Shown: piece by piece, positions 50,730 to 62,858 of the stretch
How positions within the stretch are numbered: position 1 is the first letter of the stretch
How the letters are laid out: each line of letters opens with the position of its first letter
NCBI GenBank assembly: GCA_008711295.1
Contig: VUYV01000328.1
Span: 156,339-220,338, forward strand
DNA from: Anarhynchus alexandrinus
Taxonomy: Eukaryota; Chordata; Aves; Charadriiformes; Charadriidae
DNA length: 64,000 bases
Direction of reading: 5' to 3'
Notes under the pieces: model-generated
The model's database searches: none
The model's input: the letters and a program-made list of their open reading frames with translations, nothing else
What the model was told of the DNA's origin: nothing
Translations under genes and position numbers: made by a program

Positions 50730-50945
50730 TGAATCATAGAATGGGTTGGGTGGGAAGGGACCTTTCAAAGCCATCTAGTCCAACCCCCTGCCACGAGCAG
50801 GGACATCTTCAACTCGCTCAGGTTGCTCAGAGCCCCGTCCAACCTGACCTGGAATGTTTCCAGGGATGGGGCAGCCACCACCTCTCTGGGCAACCTGGGA
50901 TGGGGTTTTACCACCCTCAGCGTAAAAAATCTCTTCCTATTCTCT
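50730..50945 (-). mobile_element. CR1 LINE fragment, antisense
   Basis: It opens with GAATCATAGAATGGGTTGGG and continues through CATCTAGTCCAACCCCCTGC, CAGGTTGCTCAGAGCCCCGT and GATGGGGCAGCCACCACCTC. Similarity fades near 50945. It is more diverged than the other ATTCTATGAT-tailed copies. Confidence 0.92.
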
Positions 50946-51301
50946 TGTTTTATAGTTACGTTATATCTAATTGCTCCATTAAGCATTTAATTTGTAAGTC
51001 ATCAGCTCTCCCGGCAGGTCCCAGAGGGCACAGCCTTCACCGTGGGCTCTCTAGGGAGCAGCCCCGTCACAGGCAGCCAGAGCTGTGTGGGAATCTTTTG
51101 GGGTAGAAGTTTGCCGAGGGATCAGCCGGCTCAGTGCCTTGCCATGGTTGCAGGGGCGCTCGCTCGCTGCCAGAGCTGGCTGTGTGCCGTGCTCCAAAAG
51201 CCCAGAAGGTCACAGACAGAAAGAATTGCAAGGCTGCGCTCCTGCGGCCTGGGGGACCAAGTCTCCTGCTGATGGAAATCATCCATCAAAAAGGGAAAAA
51301 T

Positions 51302-51776
51302 AGAAGGACGGGGAACTGCTGGAGAGGGTCCAGCAAAGGGCTACAAAGATGATGAGGGGACTGGAGCATCTCTCTGATGAGGAAAGGCTGAGGGACTTGG
51401 GGCTTTTCAGTCTGGAGAAGAGAAGACTGAGGGGGGATCTTATCAACGCTTATCAATCCTTCAAGGGAGGGTGCCACGGGGATGGGAACAGTCTGTTTCC
51501 AGTGGTGCCCAGTGACAGGACAAGAGGGAACGGGCACAAACGTGACCATAGGAAGTTCCATCTGAACCTGAGGAGGGCCTTCTCTCCTGTGCGGGTGGCA
51601 GAGCACTGGCACAGGCTGCCCAGAGAGGTGGGGGAGTCTCCCCCTCTGGAGCCATTCCAAACCCGCCTGGACGCCGTCCTGTGCCACTGCTGGAGGTGCC
51701 CCTGCTCTGGCAGGGGGTGGCACTGGGGGAGCTCCAGAGGGCCCTTCCCACCCCCACCAGTCTGGGATTCGGTGAT
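51302..51776 (+). mobile_element. CR1 LINE fragment (ORF2 C-terminus and tail), sense
   Basis: It starts at AGAAGGACGGGGAACTGCTG and ends with CACCAGTCTGGGATTCGGTG. An open frame from 51349 translates to the ORF2 C-terminal region ([20 protein letters not shown], then [17 protein letters not shown]) and runs on into unique sequence to 51984. It is the same subfamily as 35536-36470, in opposite orientation. Confidence 0.95.
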
Positions 51777-52192
51777 ATGGGGCTTTATAGCCACTCTCCT
51801 CGCTCTCCTGTGCTCGGTGGCTGGAGCTTTTAGAGAGCGCCGTGGAAGGCTGCCAAAGCCTGGGGCATGTGTTGCAGTGACCTCATCCCAGCGAGGTCCA
51901 CAGCTCCCCGGGGATTACTTACAAGCAACGTTTGTCCTTACTGCTTTAAGGAAAAGCCTTCGGCGAAAGCATTGTTTATTATGAGAAGGAATTTGATTTT
52001 CAGCAAACAGAAGAAGAAAAAAAAAAAATCTCTTCTTCCTCGCTGCTCTATTTATTTATTTGGTAAAGAAGGAATTCGCCCAGCCCGTGGCCTGTCTCCC
52101 GAGGGGATTCCAGCCGGAGAAAGGATGGGCTGAAAGCTGAGAGCGCAGGGGAGAGCTCTTCAGTCCCTTCACCTTCTTTTTAGCCCTTCTTT

Positions 52193-52626
52193 AGGGCTGG
52201 AGCACCTCTCCTATGAGGAGAGGCTGAAGGAGTTGGGGCTGTTCAGCCTGGAGAAGAGAAGGCTCCGCGGAGATCTTATTGCGGCCTTTCAGTACCTAAA
52301 GGGGGCCTACAGGAGAGCTGGGGAAGGACTTTTTACTGGGGCATGGAGTGATAGGACGAGGGGGAATGGCTTCAAACTGGAAGAGGGCAGGTTTAGATTG
52401 AACATTAGGAAGAAGTTTTTCACTTTGAGGGTGGTGAGGCACTGGAACAGGTTGCCCAGAGAGGTTGTTGAGGCCCCATCCCTGGAGGTGTTCAAGGCCA
52501 GGCTGGACGTGGCCTTGGGCAACCTGGGCTGGTGGGAGGTGTCCCTGCCTATGGCAGGGGGGTTGGAACTCGATGATCTTCAAGGTCCTTTCCAACCTAA
52601 ACCATTCTATGATTCTATGATTCTAT
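52193..52626 (+). mobile_element. CR1 LINE fragment (3' end), sense
   Basis: It begins AGGGCTGGAGCACCTCTCCT and ends with a triple ATTCTATG tail. The ORF2 C-terminal frame is open across 52233-52646 ([20 protein letters not shown]), so it is relatively young or well preserved, but it lacks the enzymatic domains. Confidence 0.96.
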
Positions 52627-55600
52627 GGACGCCTTCCCTCTGCTGACACGTCAGGCGTATTCGTGGTTCTAGGTTCTAGAGTTTAAACCAACGAGGAAAG
52701 TAGCGCAATTGTTCCCGCTCCCGCATCTTTACCCGGGGAGCTGAATTCCCATCGCGAGCACTAATCTCCTCGGTGGCACCCTGCTGGGTAGGTGGGAGTT
52801 ACAGAAGTGGGGGAAGCTATGCTTTTTCTTGTGAAAATTTTCAAGCAAAATGCTTCTTTTCAAAAGTGCTTCGGCAAAAACTACCGATTTTCCCAAAGGG
52901 ATAGTAAGAACCAGTTGAAAGGGAGTAAAATATTAATTTTAAATGCCTTTTTTTTTTTCCCTCCCCAAAGCCAAGCAATAATTTAAATTGGATATGAAAT
53001 AAAGTCGTAAATATTTCAGGTTCAGATACTGCTTCAATTCAGGTGTTGCAAAACATTTGAAAAATGCCCTTGTTTACGGAAATGTTCAGTTTGAGATCTC
53101 CTTCAAAGAAATCAGACTGAGTTGCTGAAATTAACGTTTCCCTGCGAAATAATGGCATTAAGTTACGCTGTATATCCCAGGGAAACATCCCCTACAGACG
53201 ATTCCATTGTTTTCATTTAGCGTTGGGGAAATGGAGCGACAGGGAAGGTGCCTTCCAACTGTTGTACATAAATGTTTGATAGCCTCAGAGTGGGAATTTT
53301 AAATAGTCTGAAACTGATTATTCTTTTTTAATGAGTCCAAGCTGCATTTCTGGCATAAATTATAGCCGTGGTTGTCATTGAGGAGCGCGTCCGTCTTTAT
53401 TACCTCTTGTAGGAGGTGAGACCAGGTTCTGGCAAGGTGATCTTGGGTTGAGTAGGGTAGGCAAAGCCAGGGCAGTATCCCCGCTCAGCACAGCACCCCA
53501 AGTGCTGGAAATGGGGAAACGATGAGGTTTTGTGTGTTGGCTCGACTGGACCAGAAGTATTTCAACCCACTTAACTGCACTTAAAAGTCCCACCCCTTCC
53601 AGCAGGACTCCATGCAGCACGTGGGTGAAGGCAGATGTCCACAGCAACCGTGAATCGTTCCTCCACTTACACCCTAGACGCACTAATTAGGAAAGTTAAA
53701 AATGCCTACAGGGATATTTTCAGGAAGCTGTTTGCAAGCGGAATAGCGTGGCTCGGTGTAAGATCATATGTCATGGCATAGATCCCACCCATTAACTCCC
53801 CAAGGGTCTGCGGCTTGGAATTGTCAGGAATGACCATTCATTAGCTATAGGGGTTCCTGACGATCTCCGTGACGACCAGCCAAACATGGAAACTGGGAAC
53901 GAGGTCTATTCCTTTTACGCTTCCTCTTCTGAGCACATCTGGGGCTGCGTTGGCTGCAGGGTTGGGTAGATAAGACTCACTTGTAGCCCCAACCTGACTC
54001 TGCAGCATCTGCAGAAATCCCGGGTCCGGGCTAGGTGGTGCTTCATTCGTGGGGGGAGGCGAAGGTTTGGAAACAAAGAGCGTAGCAAGGAGTCAGATTT
54101 CTTGTGGTTAATGCAAAGACGGTGACGCTTCAGCTCCGATTCCTCGGTGCCTTGTGCAATTTGAGCGCTCTCACTCTTTGCTGGCTGCTCAAGACAAGTA
54201 GGCATGAATAGTAACCCAACTCTACGGCGATAAGAAATCTACCGACTGACCGCGCTGAGCACAGTCTGCTTCGAAATTAATAGGGCGAGAAAGAAAAATG
54301 AGATCAGCGCACGGATGAGGCTGATGATAGATGCGGGGAGAGAAGGTGACGTCTGCCCTACGCCGTGTATTTACCGTTTGAAAACCTGTGATTGGAAAGG
54401 TTAAGTCAGGCAGTGAGCTGACACGGTGCTTTTTGCAGCTACAAGTGATCCAGATATGCATGGCCCTGCTGGGCTAAAAGCCTCTTCTGTGGAGCTGAAA
54501 AGATTCTGACCGATTCCCAAAATAAAGCCCAATCCAGTGTTTCTTGCACTCTCATTAACGAGAACTTTACCTGCAGACGGAAAGGTGGAACTCATCCATA
54601 TCCTACCCCTGGCCACTGTTATTGGAAGGCTGAGTGAGCCTGAAGGAGGGAACGGGAACAAATCTCAGCTTTCGGCGGGGAAGCCACCTCTTCTCTGTTT
54701 CTCTAAGAAAGCAAAGACCAAACTTCTGAAGGACAACTACCTGCGACAGGGTTCCTGGAAGACGGGATCCCGTACATAGACTGTAAAAGGGCTTTAGACA
54801 TCTCCTCAGCATGCATATTTCCTTAATAAAATTTGATTGGTGCCTCATTAAAAATTTAATAATTTGACCATTAAAATTAGCAACAGATGGAAGCTGGAAC
54901 GCAGCCAGGCTCTCTGGACTCCAGACTGCAGTTTCCTTGGCTTCGTTCCCTCCAAAGAAGTAATCTACATACGAAAAGCTATTTTTGTCAATTATTTGTT
55001 TAAAAGGGGGTGTTCTCCTTATAATCGCGCTTTCATTATCGATCTGGAGGAATTCTTGCGCAGCGTATCCAGCTTTTCCTCGGCAGGATAACGTGGGAGG
55101 CGCAAGTTTACCCCTTTCCTCTCAGTACAGTGCTGCCGTGCCTCGATTTTGGGTTATACATTTATGTGATCTGACTTTCCAAGTCAATCAGAGCCCTTTG
55201 TAGGTACAACCATGACGACATCAGACATGCGTTCCTCTCCGTGCTCCTTTTGACCAGGAAAGGGGGAAAGCAAGCCCTCTTTATTGGGTGCTTCTGCATC
55301 ATCCTAGGGTTCACAAGGCTTCAGAATAGCTCCTAAAATGTCTGATATTTCACTATAAGCACATAGGCGCTGCCACGTTCAATCAGAGCTGCAGCCCACC
55401 TGACCACAGCTACCTAACGCCGAGGCTCCAGCGGCAGTGATGCTGCTGAACCTAAACCAGCTCTAAAATCTGCCTTACAAAGAGCGATGGTGGCTCAAGG
55501 GCCGCTGCCTGAGATGAGTTTGTGCCTCAAAGCTCCGGCAGTGTCCATAAGCTAATGTCTGGGGAACAGCAGAGGAACAGGGCAACCCTACACCATCCTC

Positions 55601-58096
55601 CTCCATAAGACACTCCCAAGCTCCTGGCACCAGTAGTTCACAATCTTTGACAATTCACAACATCCTCCATTAGAAGATTTCCCCTTAACTCGTGTGTTGC
55701 CTGAAGAACCACATCCCTCAATTTATCTTCCTATCTACCAGTGATGTCTCCTGGTTCTATGAGGCTGTTCCACCTCCCACCACTCATGATTTTGCACCCT
55801 GCTATCAGGTCTTCCTCCAGGTGTTTCTTTTTCAGCCTGAGGACTGCTAACCAGTGCAGCTGCTCCTCACCCATAAACCCTTCCCCACCTTTGATGACCC
55901 TTGCTGCCCTTTCTCATCCTCTCCCAGTTCTGCTGGCTGCTTTCGGAGCTTTTTCGGCTGCCAGCAGCCCTCAGGATGGAAGCAAACCGTGAGTTTAGTG
56001 ATGGTGCTCTCTCTTTTGCTCTTTATTCCTCTCCTAATACTTTAGTACGATCTTTGTCCTAAAGACTACAGTCTTTGTCTTTGTAGAGTTGATTTCTCCA
56101 TTGAAACAGGGTCACAAAGCAATTTCTTTCGTGGTTCTTTGGGTGTGATCATTGAGGAGATGTAAATTGGTCACTGCTGTGGTTATAAAGAGCTCTCCTT
56201 GGTCTTTCCTTCAAAGCTGAAAATTTGAGCAAGAGTCTCTCAGCTTTACAAAAAAAGACAGTGGGTGAGATAACGCAAATTTTGTTTCTTTTCTAGGAAT
56301 AAACTAGAACTAACTAAAGCATTAAACTTGGCATGGCAGGAGACATTAATGAGAACCATGTGCTTAGGTATCTTGCTAAAATTTGGGTCAAAAAAAGCCA
56401 AATTATGATTAGTTGGTAACTCACCATTGCAAACACAGTACATATTTCTGTTCTGATTTCCAAACAAAGGCATTTTTAGGAGATCATGTCACCTTTATAC
56501 CAACGTAACTTCAAAATTGTTACCCTCTTTAGTTCTCAAATCCCTCTTGCTCTTTAACTCTCGGTGATATCCACAGACCAAACTTCTTTTGACGCTTTTA
56601 TCAGTATTAAAGTATGACTGTTCTCCCAACTGCTCAAGAAATACAAATCAGAGGGAGCATTAAGCTGGAAATAAGCAATTATTGTGCTAATTGATTCTTT
56701 CCCAGAGACAGAGGAGGGTTTCTTGTGTGGTTTCCATATAGCTTATTCTTACCCTGATGCCAGGTGGGACGACTATAACACAGATGAACCTCACGCAGCT
56801 CTTACTGGGCACAAGCACCAGCAGTGAGGACGGCACATCACCACAGGCATTGTCAGTCTGAAGCCTGCAGTAATTACCAGTTTCCAGATGATCTTTTCCA
56901 GCCCAATAAAGGCTCTCTGTCATGGTTTCATGCCGTTGTAGCTTCTGCCAATGCGGCTATCATGCAAACGTACCCTCGGGGAGAAAGCTTTCTGTCTCAA
57001 ACCGTCTATGTAATGCTTTTCCTTGCGTTTTATTCTTTGCACATGTGTGTCAGGATTTAAATAGAAGGCAGTTGATTGCAAAGATCATGTGTGGAAAGAC
57101 TTATATCTGAGAATTTGCAGGCCAAGGAATGGAGCTTTGCTTTGTTGAGAGCCGATATTATACTAAGGCATTTCTGGAAACAGAGCTATCAGTCAGTAGA
57201 TGCGGGTGCCGGTGCTGCCCGTGGCTCGGGATTTAGGTACAACCACTTTTCACATGAGTTTTTTTGTTGCTTCACATGTCAAATCCAAATGTTTCACTGC
57301 AAAGACAGCCGTGGGCTAATCTGGGTACTGATGCAGGGATTTGGGTTCACAGTCAATTACTAATTACCGGGCGCTCCAACATCAAAATTCCCTAAGCAAC
57401 TTTGCAAATCTCAGCCAGACTATCTGAAATAACAGCTATTTGACCAACACCTAACTTCCTTAGACAGTTAATGTGCAATTTTCTGGTCTGACAATAACAT
57501 GGTTAAAGGTCCTTTTTCCAGCCGCAGATCAAACACTTGCATGCAATCATCTATTCCCAGTAGAAGGGAAAAAAACCCCTCTTGTTTAAGAATTTTGTTT
57601 CCTGATGAATGCCTGCTGTGCTAATATCCCTAATCAAGGGTCATGAGAGCCCAGACAGTGGCAAACCCACATTCCTTAGCTCAAACAAGCCCTTCAAAAT
57701 CCTTTTGGTTTTAAGGGATAGGAGAATCCTTGTTGGGAATGAGAAACAGGCTGGTCTTTTCTGCAGCATCTGGGTTTTAAAGATCCAGTTAGAATTGCCA
57801 GGGGACCGTTAAGAGTTAAACCAAAGCAATGAATCACAGTGATGTGTATTACTGTAGGAGGCTGCCTTTACAGAGGCTGTCGGAGCGTGTAGAAATCCCA
57901 TTGCAGGATTTACAGTAGACATCACGGGCAAAGGTTTGGAAATTCTCTCCCAGAACATTTTGTGGCTGAGATGTAGGACTCTTCCTCTGCAAGCCAAGTA
58001 GAAGTGATCCGGCAGGAATATATCTCCATCATCCTCTATGTTTCGGTTACATGGACTGTCAGGCCCTAAAACTGTCCATGAGATGTTTGTATTGCG

Positions 58097-58459
58097 TATA
58101 GAATGGTTTAGGTTGGAAAGGACCTTGAAGATCATCGAGTTCCACCCCCGTGCCATAGGCAGGGACACCTCCCACCAGCCCAGGTTGCCCAAGGCCACGT
58201 CCAGCCTGGCCTTGAACACCTCCAGGGATGGGGCCTCAACAACCTCTCTGGGCAACCTGTGCCAGTGCCTCACCACCCTCAAAGTGAAAAACTTCTTCCT
58301 AATGTTCAGTCTAAACCTGCCCTCTTCCAGTTTGAAGCCATTCCCCCTCGTCCTATCACTCCATGCCCCAGTAAAAAGTCCCTCCCCAGCTCTCCTGTAG
58401 CCCCTTTAGGGACTGGAAGGCCGCAATAAGATCTCCCCGGAGCCTCCTCTTCTCCAGGC
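58097..58459 (-). mobile_element. CR1 LINE fragment (3' end), antisense
   Basis: It begins TATAGAATGGTTTAGGTTGG and ends CTCCTCTTCTCCAGG. It is very similar to the copy at 52193-52626 in inverted orientation, including the CTATGGCAGG form. It lies about 220 bp upstream of coding exon 6. Confidence 0.96.
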
Positions 58460-58675
58460 ACCATGTTACCATGGTTACCATGTCCAGCACTGGTCTCCAG
58501 CTTGGACTTAAATTTTTGTTCTTTTTATGATTGCAGATTTTGTTTTCCAGAACTTGTTGACTTTACACTTGAATGGTTGTGCTGGTAGGAGGAGGAATAG
58601 GCACTCTGTGTGTTAGACAGAAAACCTTGTGGTTTTGTCTTGATCTAACCTGTGGATGTTTTTTTTCTCCTTCAG

Positions 58676-58873
58676 ACTATCGTACTGGTCCCTGCTTTAG
58701 CCAAGTAAATAACCAGATGTGCCAGGGCCAACTCAGCGGGATCGTCTGCACCAAGACCATGTGTTGTGCCACCATTGGGCGGGCCTGGGGTCACCCGTGT
58801 GAGATGTGCCCTGCCCAACCTCACCCCTGCCGCCGAGGCTTCATTCCCAACATTCGTACTGGAGCCTGCCAAG
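58676..58873 (+). CDS. FBN2: Fibrillin-2 coding exon 6: hybrid domain 1
   Basis: The 198-nt phase 1-1 exon completes Asp182 and encodes residues 183-247. It shows [39 protein letters not shown], and [12 protein letters not shown] with PNIRTGACQ. This is the first hybrid domain of fibrillins, a fold between the TGF-beta-binding-protein domain and EGF, and it includes the CC pair. FSQVNNQM and ATIGRAWG favour FBN2 over FBN1 (FTVISNQM, ATVGRAWG, as recalled). The domain carries nine cysteines in the family, one of them free. I count Cys in the GPC, QMC, IVC, TMCC, HPC, EMC, HPC and GAC contexts, which agrees. The acceptor is TTTTTTCTCCTTCAG and the donor is G|GTAAATG. Confidence 0.97.
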
Positions 58874-60279
58874 GTAAATGCCGTGAACATCTAAGAGGAT
58901 GTTCCCTTATCCATCCTGATGTGCCCTGAGAGGGCAAGTGATGAATGCCTACCAGGAGCCCCAATACAGAGAACAGTTCTCTGTGTAAACTTTGCTAAAT
59001 CCATCATTGTATGTCCCAGAGCATCGCCATGGACCTTGGGTCTCTCATGGGATGACCTAAGATCATCTTGGCTCACTTAAATATTCTGGCCATGCTGTGA
59101 CATTCCTCCATCCCACAAGATGTAGTGAACCAGGCTGGTGTTTCTCCAGGTTTAAAACTAAATTACAGCCTTCCAGACACCATCATTCTGTGGTGCTGCT
59201 GTTGTCGTTGGAGCTTCTGTCCCAGCACTGGAGCGTGATCGGTGCTTGTATCAGGTGATTGGTGCTCTGTAAATTGTATTATTGGTTCAAAACAGAAGGC
59301 ATAACTCCTTCGAGATCACACAAGGAATTAAAATGTACATAAATCACATGCTTAGAGGTTGCATTCAATGTCTAGGACACCCAGACAAAAACAGCAGAAT
59401 CATCCACTGGGTTCCCATCAGCAGATCCCACTGGCAGCCTTTCTGGAGCTGCTGTTGCTGCTCCCCACTGATGGGTTGCAGAGATCTCCATGTAGAGTTG
59501 CATGAATTCCTTTCTGCACCTGCAACTAATTTCAGCCTTTACCTGCCACGATCAAAAGCCAAAATTACAGTCCAAATCCCACATTGGCTGGTGTCTGTAG
59601 GATAAAATTGGGGAGGCTGAAGAGGAGAACTCTCTTGCTGTCTATTGTAATCTGCGTTTTACGGCCCCAATCTCTTCAGGAGAGCTTGGCCTATTTAATA
59701 GATCTGTCACTCACTCTTACTGCAAGCAGAACAGGAGTATAAACAATGTCCGCAGCACAGGAACGTGCTGGTTCTAGCAGCCTCTACTGAGGCCTTCCTG
59801 AGGTGCTTTGGAAAGCAGAGTGTCCCCTCACAGACGAGGAGACCGTGGCTGCAGGGAGAGCCTTCCTGGGAGAGGGCTGAAGAGCAGAAGCTTGCAGTCC
59901 ACAGGTTCCCCTCTCTGCCCTGCAGCAGATGTTGCTCTCTGACGGCTGCAGGAGGACATCCCACCAAACCAGTTCTCGTCCTCAACTCAGCTGCCAACCT
60001 GGAATGAATCATGGCGGGGTAGACACGTTGATGTTTGCTTTGGAAAGCATGACTATACTTTCGTCTCCCTCTTGCTTGCGTAGATAAGCCAGCAATACTT
60101 TTATATCCATTTTCTGTCCTTCACTTTATCTCTCATGTAATCTGATGGGTAATTGCATTATGAAATGTAAATCCACCTACGTGGAACAAAGCTGCTTCTT
60201 TCTTATAGCACTTTCATGACTGAACGTTCATTTGTTGCAAGGGCTTCACTTTCTAACGTCTTTGCTCTTCTTCCTGTAG
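58874..60279 (+). other. Intron 6 (1.4 kb)
   Basis: It begins GTAAATG and ends CTTCTTCCTGTAG. No repeat of known type or other exon is seen. Confidence 0.88.
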
Positions 60280-60405
60280 ACGTGGACGAATGTCAAGCCA
60301 TCCCCGGCCTCTGTCAAGGTGGTAACTGCATCAACACAGTGGGTTCTTACGAGTGCAAATGCCCGGCGGGACACAAGCAGAGCGAGACCAGCCACAGGTG
60401 TGAAG
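60280..60405 (+). CDS. FBN2: Fibrillin-2 coding exon 7: first calcium-binding EGF domain
   Basis: The 126-nt phase 1-1 exon completes Asp248 and encodes residues 249-289. It starts with DVDECQ, the calcium-binding consensus, and contains [20 protein letters not shown] with the Asn and aromatic residues expected for beta-hydroxylation and calcium ligation. It ends [11 protein letters not shown], and HKQSET is the FBN2 wording. Six cysteines are present. The donor is G|GTAAGAT. The next exon, which in fibrillins encodes a second cbEGF starting DIDEC, is not found before the window ends. Confidence 0.97.
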
Positions 60406-60789
60406 GTAAGATAGCGGACTTCTGCACGGCTTCGCCAGACTGCTCTGCACTGGGCTCCCTGAGACGCTCTGAGAGCACAAGGGCATTTAAAAACTCAAGA
60501 ATCTCTCTGCTCACAGGGCATCTCCGGGGCTGGCAAAGTAGAGGTGGGAAAGAGCTCCCATGCCAGCCTGGATCCCAGCTTCCAGGCAGGAGGGAGTACT
60601 GCAGGCATCAAGGCACGTTAGAAAATGTACTGCAATGTGAGTCTCTGATCTGTTTATCTGCTTCCCACAGTCCAAGGCAAGGAAATGAGGACTAGAGCTT
60701 GCCCGATCTTCTCTTAGACTAGAAAGAGTTCTTTATTTCATGCAGATGTTTCCTGAAAGATATTTCGTAATGGCAATGCAGACTCACTG

Positions 60790-61015
60790 AACAGAAGGGA
60801 CCTCTGGAGGGCTTTAGTTCAACCTCCTGCTTAGATCAGGGCTGGCGTCAAAGCTACATCAGGTTGCTCCGTTTGATTGAGTTTTGAAAACTCAAGGCCT
60901 TTTCTTTTTGGGCTCTTGTCCCAGGGTTGCACCGCTGTCATGGTGTGGAATATTTTCCGTATATCCACTTGATATTTATCTTTTTGCCGCTTGCAACTCG
61001 TTGCCTCTAGCTCAC
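60790..61015 (-). mobile_element. Old, diverged CR1 fragment, antisense
   Basis: GAACAGAAGGGACCTCTGGA, GTTCAACCTCCTGCTTAGAT and CATCAGGTTGCTCCG follow the reversed CR1 3' end order. A weaker match then continues through GTGGAATATTTTCCGTATAT. Divergence is high, and the boundaries are approximate. Confidence 0.6.
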
Positions 61016-62841
61016 TCGAGTAACTGGCAGGAAGGCAGAGCAGGTGGAGTCGGACTAGCTGGGATGGTGATGGAATAAGACAACCAGAAATAACATCGTG
61101 GCTCTCGGTGCACTGCAGAAGGTCTGATTCAACGAGATGAGGGTATGGAGCAAGTAAATGCAGTGTTGCTTCACTGACTTGGTGATATTTTTCCAAACTG
61201 CTGTGTTGGCCAGAACCTGAACCTCGTCCTTGATTACAAAGCAGGCACAAAGGAAAATTTGGTATTGGGGACTGAAATGCCAGTGAGCGGCACGCCTGCG
61301 AGCATCCCTCCTTTGCGCCAGTGGCCTGATACCGTCCCAGCCCCACAGGGGAAGCAGTACCTCCCTGCCAGTCCGGGGTGGTCCGCGGACAGCCTGCCTG
61401 CTGTGCCTGCTTGTCCCATCCTTCTGGTTACTGTGTAGGATGCGCTTTGCTCGTCTTCAACCGAGTTGTAAATGGGAGTGACCTTTTCAGCCTCAGCATC
61501 CCTCTTGGAAATGACACAGTGCTTCAGAGGCGTGGTTTGTGCTTGCAGTTAGGGATGCTCGCGAACATTTCTGCCTTAGCAGTAGCTCCGGAGCTACTGG
61601 AGCTTGAAGCCAAGCAGCGAGGAGCGCAGTCCGCCTCGTCGCAGCATCAGCCTCAGCCGGTGCTGTGGGCAGCCCGGGGAGTGCAGTCGACTTTCAAACC
61701 CTCTGGAGAAGTTCCCAACCTGATGGAAGGGAACTTGGCAGAAACTACTCTTTGCCTCTTCTTCAGCACGGAAGTTGAGGAGTTTAACTATTAATTACCT
61801 TCTAAAAACAGTTCAGGGGAGGACCCAGATGATGAGTTGCAGGTGCAGCTCTGCTCTGAGCATGTGGGCAAGCTGATCTGCGGTGTCGGCAGGCAGATCC
61901 CCGGGTCTGGAGGTAGGACTGCAGGAAACAGAAAGGGCCGGTCTCAACAGCTCAGCAGGGTCTGGTATGATGGCGCAGAGACCTCTGCCATTTTTAGGGG
62001 AAATACCTTCCAGGTGGTCAGCGGAGTTGCTTAGAAATGGCCAAATACCTGATCCTCAGACCAGAGGATGAGTCTCATCTGGGGTGTGAAAATTTAACAA
62101 TGTAAAGACCAGTTGTGGTAGTTAAGGCAGAATTCTTCCTGGTTCTGGAAGCCCCTAGAACTGTTCTTTGTTCCTGGACTCGGGCTAAGTTGGTCCACTG
62201 TATTACTTGGTTAAATTCAGGACGTGCCTAGACAGTGAGAGGCAATGTCTTGGTGTCTCGGTCCATGCCGTAAGGCACACGCTTCCGTGTAAAGTGCGGG
62301 GCACGGGCAGGATGAGGTACAGTCTGGATGTTAAACATTCACAGTGTCACCAATCTGAGCCCTCTTCGTGACAGTCTGGCTCCAGTTCCTTAAAGTCCAG
62401 TTTCAGCAGCTCCTTCACCCCTGCTGGGCACGTCTCTGAGAGCTGTGCAGACCGCCATGGGAAGGACACGTTCTCCCCGGGCTTTTTGCAGCAGTTCTCG
62501 TGGGCCTTGCCATACCTTGCCAGGCAGGCTGCCCCTCTCAGAAGTTGTATTTTCCAAACATCTGGCAAATGAAAAGGAAAACAGCATTAAACTTTTCCTG
62601 CCTTGGTTGTTAAAGCTCTTTCCCACGTACCCTAATGAAACCCTGCTGACCTGTGTGTGCCATTTTTGGGATAAAATGCATTTGTTGTGCTGGTGTGACT
62701 GCATCCCACCTAGCTGGGCTTCAGGAACTCCACTTCCCTTTCATTCCTCTCCAAGGCTCTGTTGTAACCAAGACAAGGCATGATGAATGCACCGGAATCC
62801 AGATGTTTAACCTGGAATTTGTTTCCAGGTGGCAAAGTTAC

Positions 62842-62858
62842 ACAGAGAGAGAGAGAGA
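62842..62858. repeat. Short (GA)n microsatellite
   Basis: About eight GA units lie in intron 7. Confidence 0.85.

Larger units (their letters stand above)
37152..58675 (+). other. Intron 5 (21.5 kb)
   Basis: It begins GTAAGGA and ends TTTTTTCTCCTTCAG. This is the largest intron in the window. It collects a solo LTR (37642-38179), six CR1 fragments, a 494-bp duplication split by an N, (CA)n and (CACAT)n microsatellites and a 22-bp tandem repeat. Between these (42210-46865, 47021-50729 and 52627-58096) I see no exon and no named repeat. The region 48900-50110 has several overlapping minus-strand open frames of unknown origin. Confidence 0.8.

Noticed and set aside
51349..51984. 211-codon + strand frame
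   Set aside because: The first two thirds are CR1 ORF2 C-terminus; the rest is read-through into unique intron sequence.
61378..61794. 138-codon + strand frame in intron 7
   Set aside because: No EGF, hybrid or TB cysteine pattern, and no acceptor/donor pair in phase 1; not a fibrillin exon.
62763..62800. GATGAATGCACC, which could begin a DEC-type cbEGF exon
   Set aside because: Not preceded by an acceptor in the right phase, and the following sequence lacks the EGF cysteine spacing.
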